Part shown: one piece after another, positions 1 through 6,993 of the stretch
How the letters are laid out: each line of letters begins with the position of its first letter
Position numbering within the stretch: position 1 is the stretch's first letter
Assembly (NCBI GenBank): GCA_020049245.1
Contig: JAIFLB010000080.1
Span: 1 to 7,412, forward strand
Length of the DNA stretch: 7,412 nucleotides
From: Betaproteobacteria bacterium
GTDB lineage: Bacteria > Pseudomonadota > Gammaproteobacteria > Burkholderiales > Thiobacillaceae
Direction of reading: 5' to 3'
The notes under the pieces: model-generated
What the model saw: only the letters and a program-made list of their open reading frames with translations
Told to the model about the DNA's origin: nothing
Databases searched by the model: none
Position numbers and translations under genes: made by a program

Positions 1-794
1 CGGGCTTGCTTCTGCTTGATCGAGTAGGCAGCCGAAAGCGCATCGGCGCAAAGACCGTTCATCTTTTCAAGCAGCACGGCATCGGTTTCCGGAGCTGACC
101 AATCCCAGGCATCCTTGCCACATTCATCCGCCAATTCATTGATGGCGTCGATAACCACCTGCATCTGTTCGTGACCGAATACCACGGCGCCCAACATCAC
201 GTCTTCAGGTAGCTGATCCGCTTCCGACTCAACCATCAGTACAGCGCTTTCGGTACCCGCAACAATCAGATCAAGCTTGCTGGTCTTGAACTCCGTGGTG
301 GTCGGATTCAGCACATACTCGCCGTTGAGGTAACCCACACGCGCCGCACCAACCGGGCCGTCGAACGGCAGACCGGACAACGCCAGGGCAGCGGAGGCGC
401 CAATCAACGCGGGAATATCGGAATCCACTTCCGGATTGGCGGATATCACCGTGGCGACAACCTGTACTTCATTGAAGAAACCATCCGGGAACAGCGGGCG
501 AATCGGACGATCGATCAGGCGGCTGATCAGGGTTTCCTTGGTCGAATTATTCGATTCGCGCTTCAGGAAACCACCCGGGATACGACCAGCGGCATAGGCC
601 TTTTCCTGATAGTCGACAGTCAGCGGAAAGAAATCCTGGCCGTCCTTCACATCGGTTTTTGCCACCACGGTGACCAACACCACGGTGTCGTCCATATTCA
701 CGACGACTGCGCCGTCTGCCTGGCGAGCGATTTCGCCCGTTTCCAGGGTGACTGTATGACGTCCATACTGGAATGACTTCTTGACTGGATTCAC
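1..794 (-). CDS. pnp: Polynucleotide phosphorylase (PNPase), N-terminal part, cut by the window edge
   Basis: PNPase is a phosphate-dependent 3'-to-5' exoribonuclease that also makes RNA tails; it works as a trimer in the cytoplasm and in the RNA degradosome. The visible 264 codons begin MNPVKKSFQYGRHTV and cover the first RNase PH-like domain (about residues 10-145), with the family stretches FFPLTVDYQEKAYAAGRIPGG (residues 55-75) and LIDRPIRPLFPDGF (93-106), followed by the start of the second part of the core (LMVESEADQLPEDVMLGAV, 186-204) and the helical linker. A whole family member has roughly 700 residues, so the second RNase PH domain and the KH and S1 domains lie beyond the left edge. 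The start is GTG at 792-794: an in-frame TAG lies only five codons upstream (807-809) and an AGGA sits 10 bases before the GTG. It follows rpsO after 82 bases, the usual order. The reading frame is intact. Confidence 0.97.
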   Translation of the reverse strand, partial: MNPVKKSFQYGRHTVTLETGEIARQADGAVVVNMDDTVVLVTVVAKTDVKDGQDFFPLTVDYQEKAYAAGRIPGGFLKRESNNSTKETLISRLIDRPIRPLFPDGFFNEVQVVATVISANPEVDSDIPALIGASAALALSGLPFDGPVGAARVGYLNGEYVLNPTTTEFKTSKLDLIVAGTESAVLMVESEADQLPEDVMLGAVVFGHEQMQVVIDAINELADECGKDAWDWSAPETDAVLLEKMNGLCADALSAAYSIKQKQA

Positions 795-835
795 GCTGCT
801 CTCTTCCTAATCTGTCTGCTTACGAATACAATCGA

Positions 836-857
836 ATGCCCGCCCCGCGTGGGGCAT
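836..857 (-). promoter_or_regulatory. GC-rich hairpin in the rpsO-pnp spacer, possible pnp leader element or attenuator
   Basis: The 82-base spacer between rpsO and pnp contains GCCCC-GCGT-GGGGC (842-855), a perfect 5 bp stem with a 4-base loop. An alternative 6 bp pairing of ATGCCC (836-841) with GGGCAT (852-857) uses the same bases. No uninterrupted T run follows on the transcribed strand, so it is at best a weak intrinsic terminator. In E. coli this spacer holds the rpsO terminator and an RNase III-cut hairpin through which PNPase controls its own mRNA. A similar role here is inferred from position only; the hairpin is much shorter than the E. coli one. Confidence 0.4.
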
Positions 858-876
858 GCATGCCGAATTGTCTGAA

Positions 877-1146
877 TTACTTGCGCAGACCCAGACGCTG
901 GATCAGTTGGGTGTAGCTGGCGGCGCTTTCGCCCTTGAGATAGTCAAGCAGACGACGACGACGGCTGACCATCTTCAGCAGACCGCGACGTGAGTGGTGA
1001 TCTTTGGCATGAGTCTTGAAGTGACCGGTCAGGTCATTGATGCGGGCGGTCAGCAAGGCGACCTGAACTTCCGGAGAGCCGGTATCAGCAGCTGCACGCT
1101 GGTAATCCTGGACAATCTGGGCCTTCTGGGTGGTGGTAACGCTCAT
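877..1146 (-). CDS. rpsO: 30S ribosomal protein S15
   Basis: S15 is a primary-binding protein of the small ribosomal subunit; it binds the three-way junction in the central domain of 16S rRNA and helps to form the bridge to the 50S subunit. The product has 89 residues, the normal family length, and its core matches the family signature GHFKTHAKDHHSRRGLLKMV (residues 41-60), including His42, Asp49 and Ser52 (Met counted as 1), which contact rRNA in known S15 proteins. It ends in the typical YTQLIQRLGLRK. ATG at 1144-1146 is chosen as the start because GGAG lies nine bases upstream (1156-1159) and the protein then aligns end to end with E. coli S15. An in-frame TTG at 1159-1161 would add five residues but overlaps that ribosome-binding site. 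A good promoter lies just upstream, so the gene can be expressed apart from truB. Confidence 0.98.
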   Translation of the reverse strand: MSVTTTQKAQIVQDYQRAAADTGSPEVQVALLTARINDLTGHFKTHAKDHHSRRGLLKMVSRRRRLLDYLKGESAASYTQLIQRLGLRK

Positions 1147-1161
1147 TTGGGGATACTCCAA
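1147..1161 (-). promoter_or_regulatory. Small inverted repeat over the rpsO ribosome-binding site
   Basis: TTGG (1158-1161 read on the minus strand) and CCAA (1147-1150) are perfect complements separated by seven bases, directly in front of the rpsO ATG. The GG of the Shine-Dalgarno GGAG falls in the stem and AG in the loop. A four-pair stem is weak alone, but it could be a target for S15 feedback control. S15 is known to repress its own mRNA in several bacteria through leader structures that differ between lineages. Function here is inferred. Confidence 0.3.
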
Positions 1162-1173
1162 CGAAAAACGCGG

Positions 1174-1203
1174 ATTCTACTCGCGCGGGGGGAAATTTCT
1201 CAA
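1174..1203 (-). promoter_or_regulatory. Sigma70-type promoter for rpsO
   Basis: On the minus strand TTGAGA (1198-1203, five of six matches to TTGACA) is followed after 18 bases by TAGAAT (1174-1179, five of six matches to TATAAT). Transcription would start near 1167 and give a leader of about 20 bases before the rpsO ATG. The promoter lies wholly in the 75-base truB-rpsO spacer. An internal promoter at this place is known in E. coli, which supports the call. The boxes were judged by eye. Confidence 0.7.
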
Positions 1204-1221
1204 GCAATTCATGGGGGTAAA

Positions 1222-2148
1222 TCAGGTAACAACCAATCGTCTGGGTGCGACTTTACCGTCCTGGTTGACTTCGCCAACCCCCAGAAAACGACCATCCGGG
1301 GCGTAAAGACGATACTGCTGCCCCACCATCAGGCGCGGCAACCAGATTGGCTGACCGTGGCAAATCTGCCAGGCTGCCTCAAGATCAAGCGGTAACGCGG
1401 CCAAGGCTTCAACCATGATGTCGGCCGGCATCAATCGCCGGTCCAGTTCCAACTCATCCAGTTCCGACAATTCTTCCAATGATTGCGCCTGTTCGATCCG
1501 GAACGGTCCAACGCCGGTGCGGCGCAGACCTTGCAGGTGCGCACCACAGCCAAGCACTTCGCCCAGATCATCGGCAAGTGCTCGAACATAAAACCCCTTG
1601 CTGGTGCGAACTCGCAAGTGACACACATCGCCGGAAAACGATTCGATTTCGAGTTCATGCACCTTGACACGACGTGCCTTGCGCTCGATTTCGATGCCCT
1701 TGCGGGCATATTCGTATAACGGACGTCCAGCATGTTTCAGGGCCGAGTGCATGGGCGGGATTTGTTCGATCTCGCCCATGAAGCCGGTTAGCGCCTGCTG
1801 CAGATCCGATAGGCTGATGTTGACCGGCCGTTCGGCGATCACATCCCCTTCCGGGTCACCGCTGCTGGTGCGTACACCAAGCCGGACCACGGCCAGATAT
1901 TCTTTATCCGCATCCAGCAGAAATTGCGAAAACTTGGTCGCCTCTCCCAGGCACAACGGCAGCAATCCCGTCGCGAACGGATCCAGCGTACCGGTATGAC
2001 CCGCCTTCTCGGCACGGAACAGGCGTTTGGCCTTTTGCAGCGCGATGTTTGAACTGAGGCCGACAGGTTTGTCGAGCAGCAGCACACCATCAACCTTGCG
2101 CTTGACGGGTTTAGCCGCAGATTTAATGCTGGTTGCCGGTATCTGCAT
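1222..2148 (-). CDS. truB: tRNA pseudouridine-55 synthase TruB
   Basis: TruB isomerises uridine 55 in the T-loop of tRNAs to pseudouridine and also acts as a tRNA-folding chaperone. Residue numbers below count from the outer ATG at 2152-2154. The N-terminal block VDGVLLLDKPVGLSSN (21-36) is typical. The catalytic motif AGHTGTLDPFATG (51-63) holds the catalytic Asp58, the counterpart of E. coli Asp48. Tyr86 (DKEY) and the SKGFYVRALADDLG block (185-198) with Arg191 complete the active site. The C-terminal part ends in GVGEVNQDGKVAPRRLVV, the PUA-like tail of gamma- and betaproteobacterial enzymes. At about 310 residues it matches the E. coli length (314). The start chosen is the second ATG (2146-2148), because AGGA at 2154-2157 sits five bases before it; the first ATG overlaps this site but would add only two residues. 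The start lies inside the end of rbfA, which suggests translational coupling. Confidence 0.97.
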   Translation of the reverse strand: MQIPATSIKSAAKPVKRKVDGVLLLDKPVGLSSNIALQKAKRLFRAEKAGHTGTLDPFATGLLPLCLGEATKFSQFLLDADKEYLAVVRLGVRTSSGDPEGDVIAERPVNISLSDLQQALTGFMGEIEQIPPMHSALKHAGRPLYEYARKGIEIERKARRVKVHELEIESFSGDVCHLRVRTSKGFYVRALADDLGEVLGCGAHLQGLRRTGVGPFRIEQAQSLEELSELDELELDRRLMPADIMVEALAALPLDLEAAWQICHGQPIWLPRLMVGQQYRLYAPDGRFLGVGEVNQDGKVAPRRLVVT

Positions 2149-2515
2149 CGTCATCCTGCGGGTGCAAGCGATCTTCCGCCACCGCCTGATCGATCAGATG
2201 CGACAGATGTGCGCCTCGCTCGACCGATTCGTCATAGTGAAAATTCAATTTGGGCACAGTGCGGATGCTCATCCGCTTGGCCAGTTCGGTGCGCAGAAAA
2301 CCCGCCGCGCTGGCAAGGCCTTTCAGCGCTGCGTGATGGTCTGGTTTGAACGTGGTGAACCAGACTTTGGCGTGTTCGAGATCCGAGGTCACATCGACCG
2401 CAGTGAACGAGACGCCGATGCAGCGAGGATCTTTCATCTCTCGCATCAGAATCGAAGCCAGTTCCTGGCGGATCTGTTCGGCAACACGACGAGAGCGGGG
2501 GTTATTGTTGGACAT
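2123..2515 (-). CDS. rbfA: 30S ribosome-binding factor A
   Basis: RbfA binds immature 30S subunits near the 5' end of 16S rRNA, helps its final processing and is needed at low temperature. The product has 130 residues, close to the 133 of E. coli, and forms a single KH-like domain. RSRRVAEQIRQELASIL (8-24) is the first helix and KDPRCIGVSFTAVDVTSDLEHAKVWFT (28-54) the first strands. The helix-kink-helix with the family Ala-Gly turn is at residues 71-72 (SAAGFLRTELAKR), and MSIRTVPKLNFHYDES (82-97) the last strand. A short acidic tail (DDDADTGNQH) follows, and its codons also hold the start of truB. The ATG at 2513-2515 has a modest ribosome-binding site (AGG eight bases upstream). Upstream there is a terminator after infB, so expression probably depends on read-through or on a promoter in the spacer. 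Confidence 0.97.
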   Translation of the reverse strand: MSNNNPRSRRVAEQIRQELASILMREMKDPRCIGVSFTAVDVTSDLEHAKVWFTTFKPDHHAALKGLASAAGFLRTELAKRMSIRTVPKLNFHYDESVERGAHLSHLIDQAVAEDRLHPQDDDADTGNQH

Positions 2516-2584
2516 GCGGGCAACCTGATAAAAGAGGCGCAGAAAAAGATCGCGTGAATTGACTGTGGCAGGTCAGTTGAAAAA
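2516..2584 (-). other. infB-rbfA spacer, rbfA leader
   Basis: This part of the spacer lies between the terminator stem and the rbfA start. The transcribed strand is rich in T (TCTTTTTCTGCG, then CTCTTTTATCAGG). Only a poor promoter candidate was found: TTCACG with TTTTAT 19 bases downstream (four of six matches in the -10 box). No small gene is evident on either strand. Confidence 0.4.
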
Positions 2585-2613
2585 AACGGCGGATGCCATC
2601 GACATCCGCCGTT
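2580..2613 (-). terminator. Strong intrinsic terminator after infB
   Basis: The bases 2585-2595 and 2603-2613 form a perfect 11 bp stem (core ACGGCGGATG with CATCCGCCGT) around a seven-base loop. On the minus strand the stem runs straight into seven T (2586 down to 2580), the first two being the last stem bases. It begins 19 bases after the infB stop codon. The other strand has no T run after the stem, so it acts on the minus-strand transcript. Shape and position fit a Rho-independent terminator very well, although the operon continues downstream. Confidence 0.9.
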
Positions 2614-2632
2614 CTTCACACCCGAGCAAGAC

Positions 2633-5458
2633 TTAAAGCGTACGCGCCACTTCGACCACTTCGTAGCATTCGAGCTGATCGCCTTCCTGGATATCGTTGA
2701 AGTTCTTCAGGTTCAGACCGCACTCGAAGCCGGCCTTGACCTCGCGCGCATCGTCCTTGAACCGCTTTAGCGAATCCAGTTCGCCATCGTGCACCACGAC
2801 ATTTTCGCGCAGCACCCGCACGCGGGCGGAACGTTTCAGCATGCCTTCCAGCACATAACAACCGGCGACGGAACCCACCTTGGTGATCCGGAAGACCTGG
2901 CGGATCTCGGCCAGGCCCAGCGCCACCTCCTTCTTCTCCGGCGACAACATGCCGCCCATCGCCGCCTTCACGTCATCCACGGCTTCGTAAATGATGTTGT
3001 AGTAGCGCAGATCGACATCGGCTGATTCGGCCAGCTTGCGCGCCAGCGCATCGGCGCGCACGTTGAAGCCGATGATCACAGCGCCCGAAGCGATGGCCAG
3101 GTTGATATCCGATTCGGAAATCGCGCCAACCGCCGAGTGGATGATATTGACCTTGACCTCGTTGGTGGACAGCTTCGCCAGCGCGTGCGCCAGACCCTCG
3201 TAAGAGCCTTGCATGTCGGCCTTGAGGATAATCGGCAGCGACTTGGCTTCTTCGCCCTCGCCCATTTTCTCGAAGATGTTTTCCAGCTTGGCCGCCTGCT
3301 TGCGCGCCAGCGTGACGTCGCGGAACTTGCCCTGGCGGAACAACGCGATTTCACGTGCTTTCCGCTCGTTCGGCAGCACCAGCACATCTTCGCCAGCACC
3401 CGGCACATCGGACAGACCCTGGATTTCCACCGGAATCGCCGGACCCGCCGCATCCACCGGCTTGCCGGTTTCGTCCAGCATGGCGCGCACGCGGCCGAAA
3501 GCCGAGCCTGCCAGCAGCACATCGCCGCGTTTCAGCGTACCCGACTGCACCAGGATAGTGGCCACCGGACCACGCCCCTTGTCGAGGCGCGACTCGATCA
3601 CCACGCCCTTGGCCGGCGCATCGACGGGGGCTTTTAGTTCCAGTACTTCGGCCTGCAACAAAATGGCATCAAGCAACGCGTCCAAGCCCTTGCCGGTCTT
3701 TGCCGACACGTCGACGAACATCGCATCGCCGCCCCAGTCCTCAGGCACCACGCCTTCGTTGGAGATTTCCTGGCGAATCTTTTCCGGATTGGCTTCCGGT
3801 TTGTCGATCTTGTTCACCGCTACCACGATCGGTACGCCGGCCGCCTTGGCATGATGGATGGCCTCCCGAGTCTGCGGCATGACGCCATCATCGGCGGCCA
3901 CCACCAGCACGACCAGGTCAGTCGCCTTGGCGCCACGGGCACGCATGGCGGTAAACGCCTCGTGACCCGGGGTGTCAAGGAAAGTCACCATGCCCTTGTC
4001 GGTTTCGACGTGATAGGCGCCGATGTGCTGGGTAATGCCGCCCGCCTCGCCAGCCGCCACCTTGGTGCGACGAATCGCATCCAGCAAGGAAGTTTTACCG
4101 TGATCGACGTGGCCCATCACGGTCACCACCGGCGCACGTGGTAATTGTTCATGTTCGATCTGGACGCCACTTTCTTCCAGATACGATTCCGGCGTATCGA
4201 TCGGCGCCGGCTTGGCAATATGGCCGAGTTCCTCGACCAGGATCATTGCTGTGTCCTGATCCAGCACCTGGTTGATGGTGACCATCGACCCCATCTTCAT
4301 CAGCGCCTTGATCACTTCCGCAGCCTTCACCGACATTTTGTGGGCCAGATCGGCAACGCTGATGGTTTCCGGGACAAGCACCTCACGCACAACAGCTTCC
4401 ACCGGGGCCTGCTGGACGTTTTCATGATGGTCAGATTTATGTCGCCCGCCCTTCTTGCTGCGCCAGCCCTCACCGCTATCGGTGCCACCGCGCGTCTTCA
4501 AGCCCGGACGCTTGCCGGCGACCGGCTCGTCCTTGCCCTTCTTGGCCGCCGCTTTCTCGGGTTTTGGTTTTACCGAAGGCTTGACGCTTGGGCGAACTTC
4601 AGCCGGCTTGGCCTCGACAGGCTTGACTTCGGGCGGCGGCGCTTCCTTGGCCGCCTTGGCAGCATCTTCAGCACGCCGACGCGCGGCTTCACGATCCTGT
4701 TTGGCTTTGTGCTCAGCCTCCTGAATCGCGCGTAACGCAGCATGCCGCTTGGCCTCTTGCTCACGCGCCTGACGTTCGGCAGGACTCAGAATCGAAGGCC
4801 GCACGGCGGGTGCTGCAGCCGTAGCCGTCTCGATGACCGCTTCGACTGGAGCAGCATTTACCGGCTCGACCGGGGCCATCTGTTCGACGATTTCGGTTTC
4901 CAATGCAATCGATTCGACTTCGACTACTGTCGCCTCAACCGGCTCGGCCACGATTTCTTCTACGGGCGCAATTACGGGCGCTTCAGCAATTACCTCGGGC
5001 ACTGCCTCATTTGGCGCTTGAACCGGTATCTCGGCTACAGTCGCGACCGTTTCAGGCTGCACCTTGATAGCGCTGACTTCGGCCTGCACCAATGCGGCTG
5101 GCAACTCAGCTTCCGGTGCAACAAGCTCATGCGGTGCTAATTCGTGCGGCGCAACGTCATGACCAGCGCCTTCACGCTTTACCAGTACACGCTTCTTACG
5201 CACCTCAACCTGCACAGTTCGGGTCCGACCCGAGCTATCCGCTGTCTTGATTTCGCTCGATTGCTTGCGGGTCAGTGTGATCTTGGTTTTCGGCTCTTGC
5301 GCGCCATGCTTGCCACGCAGGTAATCCAGCAATAATGATTTATCCGTATCACTCAGCGCATCGGTGACGCCGTTAACGGTGACTCCAGCTGCCTGCAACT
5401 GCTTTACCAGCAGAGCGGGATCAACCTTGAGTTCAGTAGCGAACTGTTCGACGTTCAT
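2633..5458 (-). CDS. infB: Translation initiation factor IF2
   Basis: IF2 is the GTPase that brings fMet-tRNA to the 30S initiation complex and promotes 50S joining. The product has 941 residues, slightly longer than the 890 of E. coli. Domains in order: an IF2N domain (1-52); a beta-type associated block KITLTRKQSSEI to KKRVLVKR (59-95); a low-complexity linker rich in Val, Glu, Ala and Pro (about 100-220); a charged Lys/Arg/Glu/Ala helical stretch (225-275) and a Pro/Lys-rich basic linker (275-345); a second IF2N domain (365-412); and the G domain with G1 GHVDHGKT (449-456), G2 GGITQHIG (473-480), G3 DTPGH (495-499), G4 NKID (549-552) and G5 SAK (585-587). Domain II and the C-terminal fMet-tRNA-binding domain follow, ending in EGDQLECYEVVEVARTL. 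The start is the ATG at 5456-5458, with GAGGAA (5462-5467) in front; a TTG at 5492-5494 inside nusA is unlikely. It begins 10 bases after nusA, so the two are probably translated together. Confidence 0.98.
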   Translation of the reverse strand: MNVEQFATELKVDPALLVKQLQAAGVTVNGVTDALSDTDKSLLLDYLRGKHGAQEPKTKITLTRKQSSEIKTADSSGRTRTVQVEVRKKRVLVKREGAGHDVAPHELAPHELVAPEAELPAALVQAEVSAIKVQPETVATVAEIPVQAPNEAVPEVIAEAPVIAPVEEIVAEPVEATVVEVESIALETEIVEQMAPVEPVNAAPVEAVIETATAAAPAVRPSILSPAERQAREQEAKRHAALRAIQEAEHKAKQDREAARRRAEDAAKAAKEAPPPEVKPVEAKPAEVRPSVKPSVKPKPEKAAAKKGKDEPVAGKRPGLKTRGGTDSGEGWRSKKGGRHKSDHHENVQQAPVEAVVREVLVPETISVADLAHKMSVKAAEVIKALMKMGSMVTINQVLDQDTAMILVEELGHIAKPAPIDTPESYLEESGVQIEHEQLPRAPVVTVMGHVDHGKTSLLDAIRRTKVAAGEAGGITQHIGAYHVETDKGMVTFLDTPGHEAFTAMRARGAKATDLVVLVVAADDGVMPQTREAIHHAKAAGVPIVVAVNKIDKPEANPEKIRQEISNEGVVPEDWGGDAMFVDVSAKTGKGLDALLDAILLQAEVLELKAPVDAPAKGVVIESRLDKGRGPVATILVQSGTLKRGDVLLAGSAFGRVRAMLDETGKPVDAAGPAIPVEIQGLSDVPGAGEDVLVLPNERKAREIALFRQGKFRDVTLARKQAAKLENIFEKMGEGEEAKSLPIILKADMQGSYEGLAHALAKLSTNEVKVNIIHSAVGAISESDINLAIASGAVIIGFNVRADALARKLAESADVDLRYYNIIYEAVDDVKAAMGGMLSPEKKEVALGLAEIRQVFRITKVGSVAGCYVLEGMLKRSARVRVLRENVVVHDGELDSLKRFKDDAREVKAGFECGLNLKNFNDIQEGDQLECYEVVEVARTL
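5123..5152 (-). repeat. Tandem 15-base repeat in infB coding the pentapeptide APHEL twice
   Basis: Two adjacent 15-base units (5138-5152 and 5123-5137) each encode Ala-Pro-His-Glu-Leu, IF2 residues 103-112. The units differ at five of 15 bases and all five differences are synonymous. The repeat is in the variable linker just after the first conserved IF2 block. Confidence 0.75.
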
Positions 5459-5461
5459 GAT

Positions 5462-5467
5462 TTCCTC
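5462..5467 (-). promoter_or_regulatory. Ribosome-binding site of infB
   Basis: GAGGAA on the minus strand, with its GAGG core five bases before the ATG at 5456-5458. It decides the infB start in favour of MNVEQFATEL over the upstream in-frame TTG, and it lies right next to the nusA stop codon. Confidence 0.8.
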
Positions 5468-5468
5468 G

Positions 5469-6950
5469 TCAGGCCCCTGCCAGAATTGGCGCACGCGCGG
5501 TCATGATGAGCGACTTGGCTCGCTCATCGTCCATGCCGACCAGCTCTACCAGCTCATCGACGGCCAGATCAGCCAGGTCATTGGCATTATTGATACCGTT
5601 GGCTGAGAGAAGTGCAGCGGTATCTTCATCCATGCCAGCCACGCTCATCAGATCGGCAGAGGCGCTTTCCACCGCTTCTTCCTTCACGATGGCTGCGGTC
5701 AGCAGCGCATCACGCGCACGCGAACGCAGCTCATTGACGGTTTCTTCGCCAAACGCCTCGATCTCCAGCATTTCGGCGAGCGGCACATAAGCCACTTCCT
5801 CCAGACTGGTAAAACCTTCCTCGACCAGAACCTGCGCCACATCCTCATCGACATCCAGCTTGACCATGAACATTTTGATCAGGCCGGAAGATTCCTGTTC
5901 GTGCTTCTGTTCAGCTTCTTCGACTGACAGGATGTTGATTGTCCACCCGCACAACTCGGAGGCCAGTCGCACATTCTGACCATAACGACCGATGGCGACT
6001 TCGACCTGATCCGGCTCGACGACGACATCCATCGCATGTTTGTCTTCATCAACCACGATGCTCGACACCACCGCCGGCGACAGGGCATTGATGACGAATT
6101 GAGCCGGATCGCTCGACCACAGCACGATATCGACCCGTTCTCCATTCAGTTCATTGGTCACCGCAGTCACCCGGGTGCCGCGCACGCCGATGCAGGTGCC
6201 CTGCGGATCGACACGTGGATCGTTCGACTTGACCGCGATTTTCGCGCGCATGCCCGGATCGCGCGCAGCCGCCTTGATTTCGACAATGCCTTCCTCGACT
6301 TCAGGCACTTCGAGCCGGAACAGTTCCATGATGAACTGCGGCGCGGTGCGCGACAGCATCAACTGCGGGCCACGTCCGCCTCGCTCGACGCGCATCAGAT
6401 AAGCGCGCACTCGATCGCCAACGCGCAGGTTTTCTTTCGGAATCATCTGGTCTTTTTCCAGACGACCCTCGATGCGACCCGATTCGATCACCGCGCTACC
6501 GCGTTCCATGCGCTTGACGGTGCCGGAAACCAGCGCATCGTTACGCGCCAGGAAATCATTCAGCACCTGCTCACGCTCGGCGTCACGAATCTTCTGCAGA
6601 ATGACTTGCTTGGCTGCCTGCGCGCCAATCCGACCAAAGTCGACCGCTTCGATCGGTTCTTCGATGAACTGGCCGACCTCGATATTCGGATCGATTTCCT
6701 TCGCCTCGAACAAGAGATATTGCTGGTCTGGATTCTCCAGGCCAGCTTCATCGGGCAACACTTCCCAGCACCGGAAAGCATGGTATTCGCCGGTCTTGTG
6801 GTCGATTTCGACCCGCACATCCGCGTCTTCCGTAAATTGCTTCTTGGTGGCATGCGCCAGCGCTGATTCCAGCGCACCAAATACCACATCCGGCGCCACA
6901 TTCTTTTCACGCGCCAACGCATCCGCCAGCATCAAGATTTCCCGACTCAT
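5469..6950 (-). CDS. nusA: Transcription termination/antitermination factor NusA
   Basis: NusA binds RNA polymerase near the RNA exit channel and affects pausing, intrinsic and Rho-dependent termination, and rRNA antitermination. The product has 493 residues (E. coli 495). Domains in order: the polymerase-binding N-terminal domain (MSREILMLADALAREKNV, 1 to about 130, including FGRIGAQAAKQVILQKIRDA); an S1 domain (about 137-201); KH1 (about 230-280, with CIGVRGTR at 253-260); KH2 (about 300-345, with the GRYG loop in IGRYGQNVRLA, 320-330); and both C-terminal acidic repeats, AR1 (about 360-425) and AR2 (about 435-488), as in E. coli. The ATG at 6948-6950 is chosen because a strong GGAGGA (6955-6960) precedes it and MSREIL is the usual start. 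A longer in-frame version from 7070 would run into rimP. It follows rimP after 43 bases and precedes infB by 10. Confidence 0.98.
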   Translation of the reverse strand: MSREILMLADALAREKNVAPDVVFGALESALAHATKKQFTEDADVRVEIDHKTGEYHAFRCWEVLPDEAGLENPDQQYLLFEAKEIDPNIEVGQFIEEPIEAVDFGRIGAQAAKQVILQKIRDAEREQVLNDFLARNDALVSGTVKRMERGSAVIESGRIEGRLEKDQMIPKENLRVGDRVRAYLMRVERGGRGPQLMLSRTAPQFIMELFRLEVPEVEEGIVEIKAAARDPGMRAKIAVKSNDPRVDPQGTCIGVRGTRVTAVTNELNGERVDIVLWSSDPAQFVINALSPAVVSSIVVDEDKHAMDVVVEPDQVEVAIGRYGQNVRLASELCGWTINILSVEEAEQKHEQESSGLIKMFMVKLDVDEDVAQVLVEEGFTSLEEVAYVPLAEMLEIEAFGEETVNELRSRARDALLTAAIVKEEAVESASADLMSVAGMDEDTAALLSANGINNANDLADLAVDELVELVGMDDERAKSLIMTARAPILAGA

Positions 6951-6954
6951 TGCT

Positions 6955-6960
6955 TCCTCC
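6955..6960 (-). promoter_or_regulatory. Ribosome-binding site of nusA
   Basis: GGAGGA on the minus strand, four bases before the ATG at 6948-6950. It is the strongest Shine-Dalgarno match in the window and fixes the nusA start against the longer in-frame extension that overlaps rimP. Confidence 0.85.
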
Positions 6961-6993
6961 GGGTCATTTCCAGGGTTGAATTTTTCTCTAGTG

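Noticed and set aside
994..1395. Plus-strand open frame of 133 codons across rpsO and the end of truB
   Set aside because: It is antisense to two conserved genes and crosses the rpsO promoter; no family features.
2516..2580. Promoter for rbfA in the spacer (TTCACG, 19 bases, TTTTAT)
   Set aside because: Both boxes match poorly and the spacing is long; too weak to annotate as a promoter.
4145..4735. Plus-strand open frame of 196 codons opposite infB, with an Arg/Leu/Phe-rich end
   Set aside because: It mirrors the low-complexity Ala/Lys/Glu part of IF2; composition explains the absence of stops.
4841..4877. In-frame ATG at IF2 residue 194 as the start of a shorter IF2 form, as known in E. 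coli
   Set aside because: No ribosome-binding site precedes the ATG at this residue or that at residue 375; an internal start cannot be supported from the sequence.
6036..6866. Open frame of 276 codons on the plus strand opposite nusA
   Set aside because: It is antisense to a complete and well conserved nusA, lacks a recognisable domain, and is rich in His, Arg and Phe, as expected from the complement of GC-rich coding DNA.
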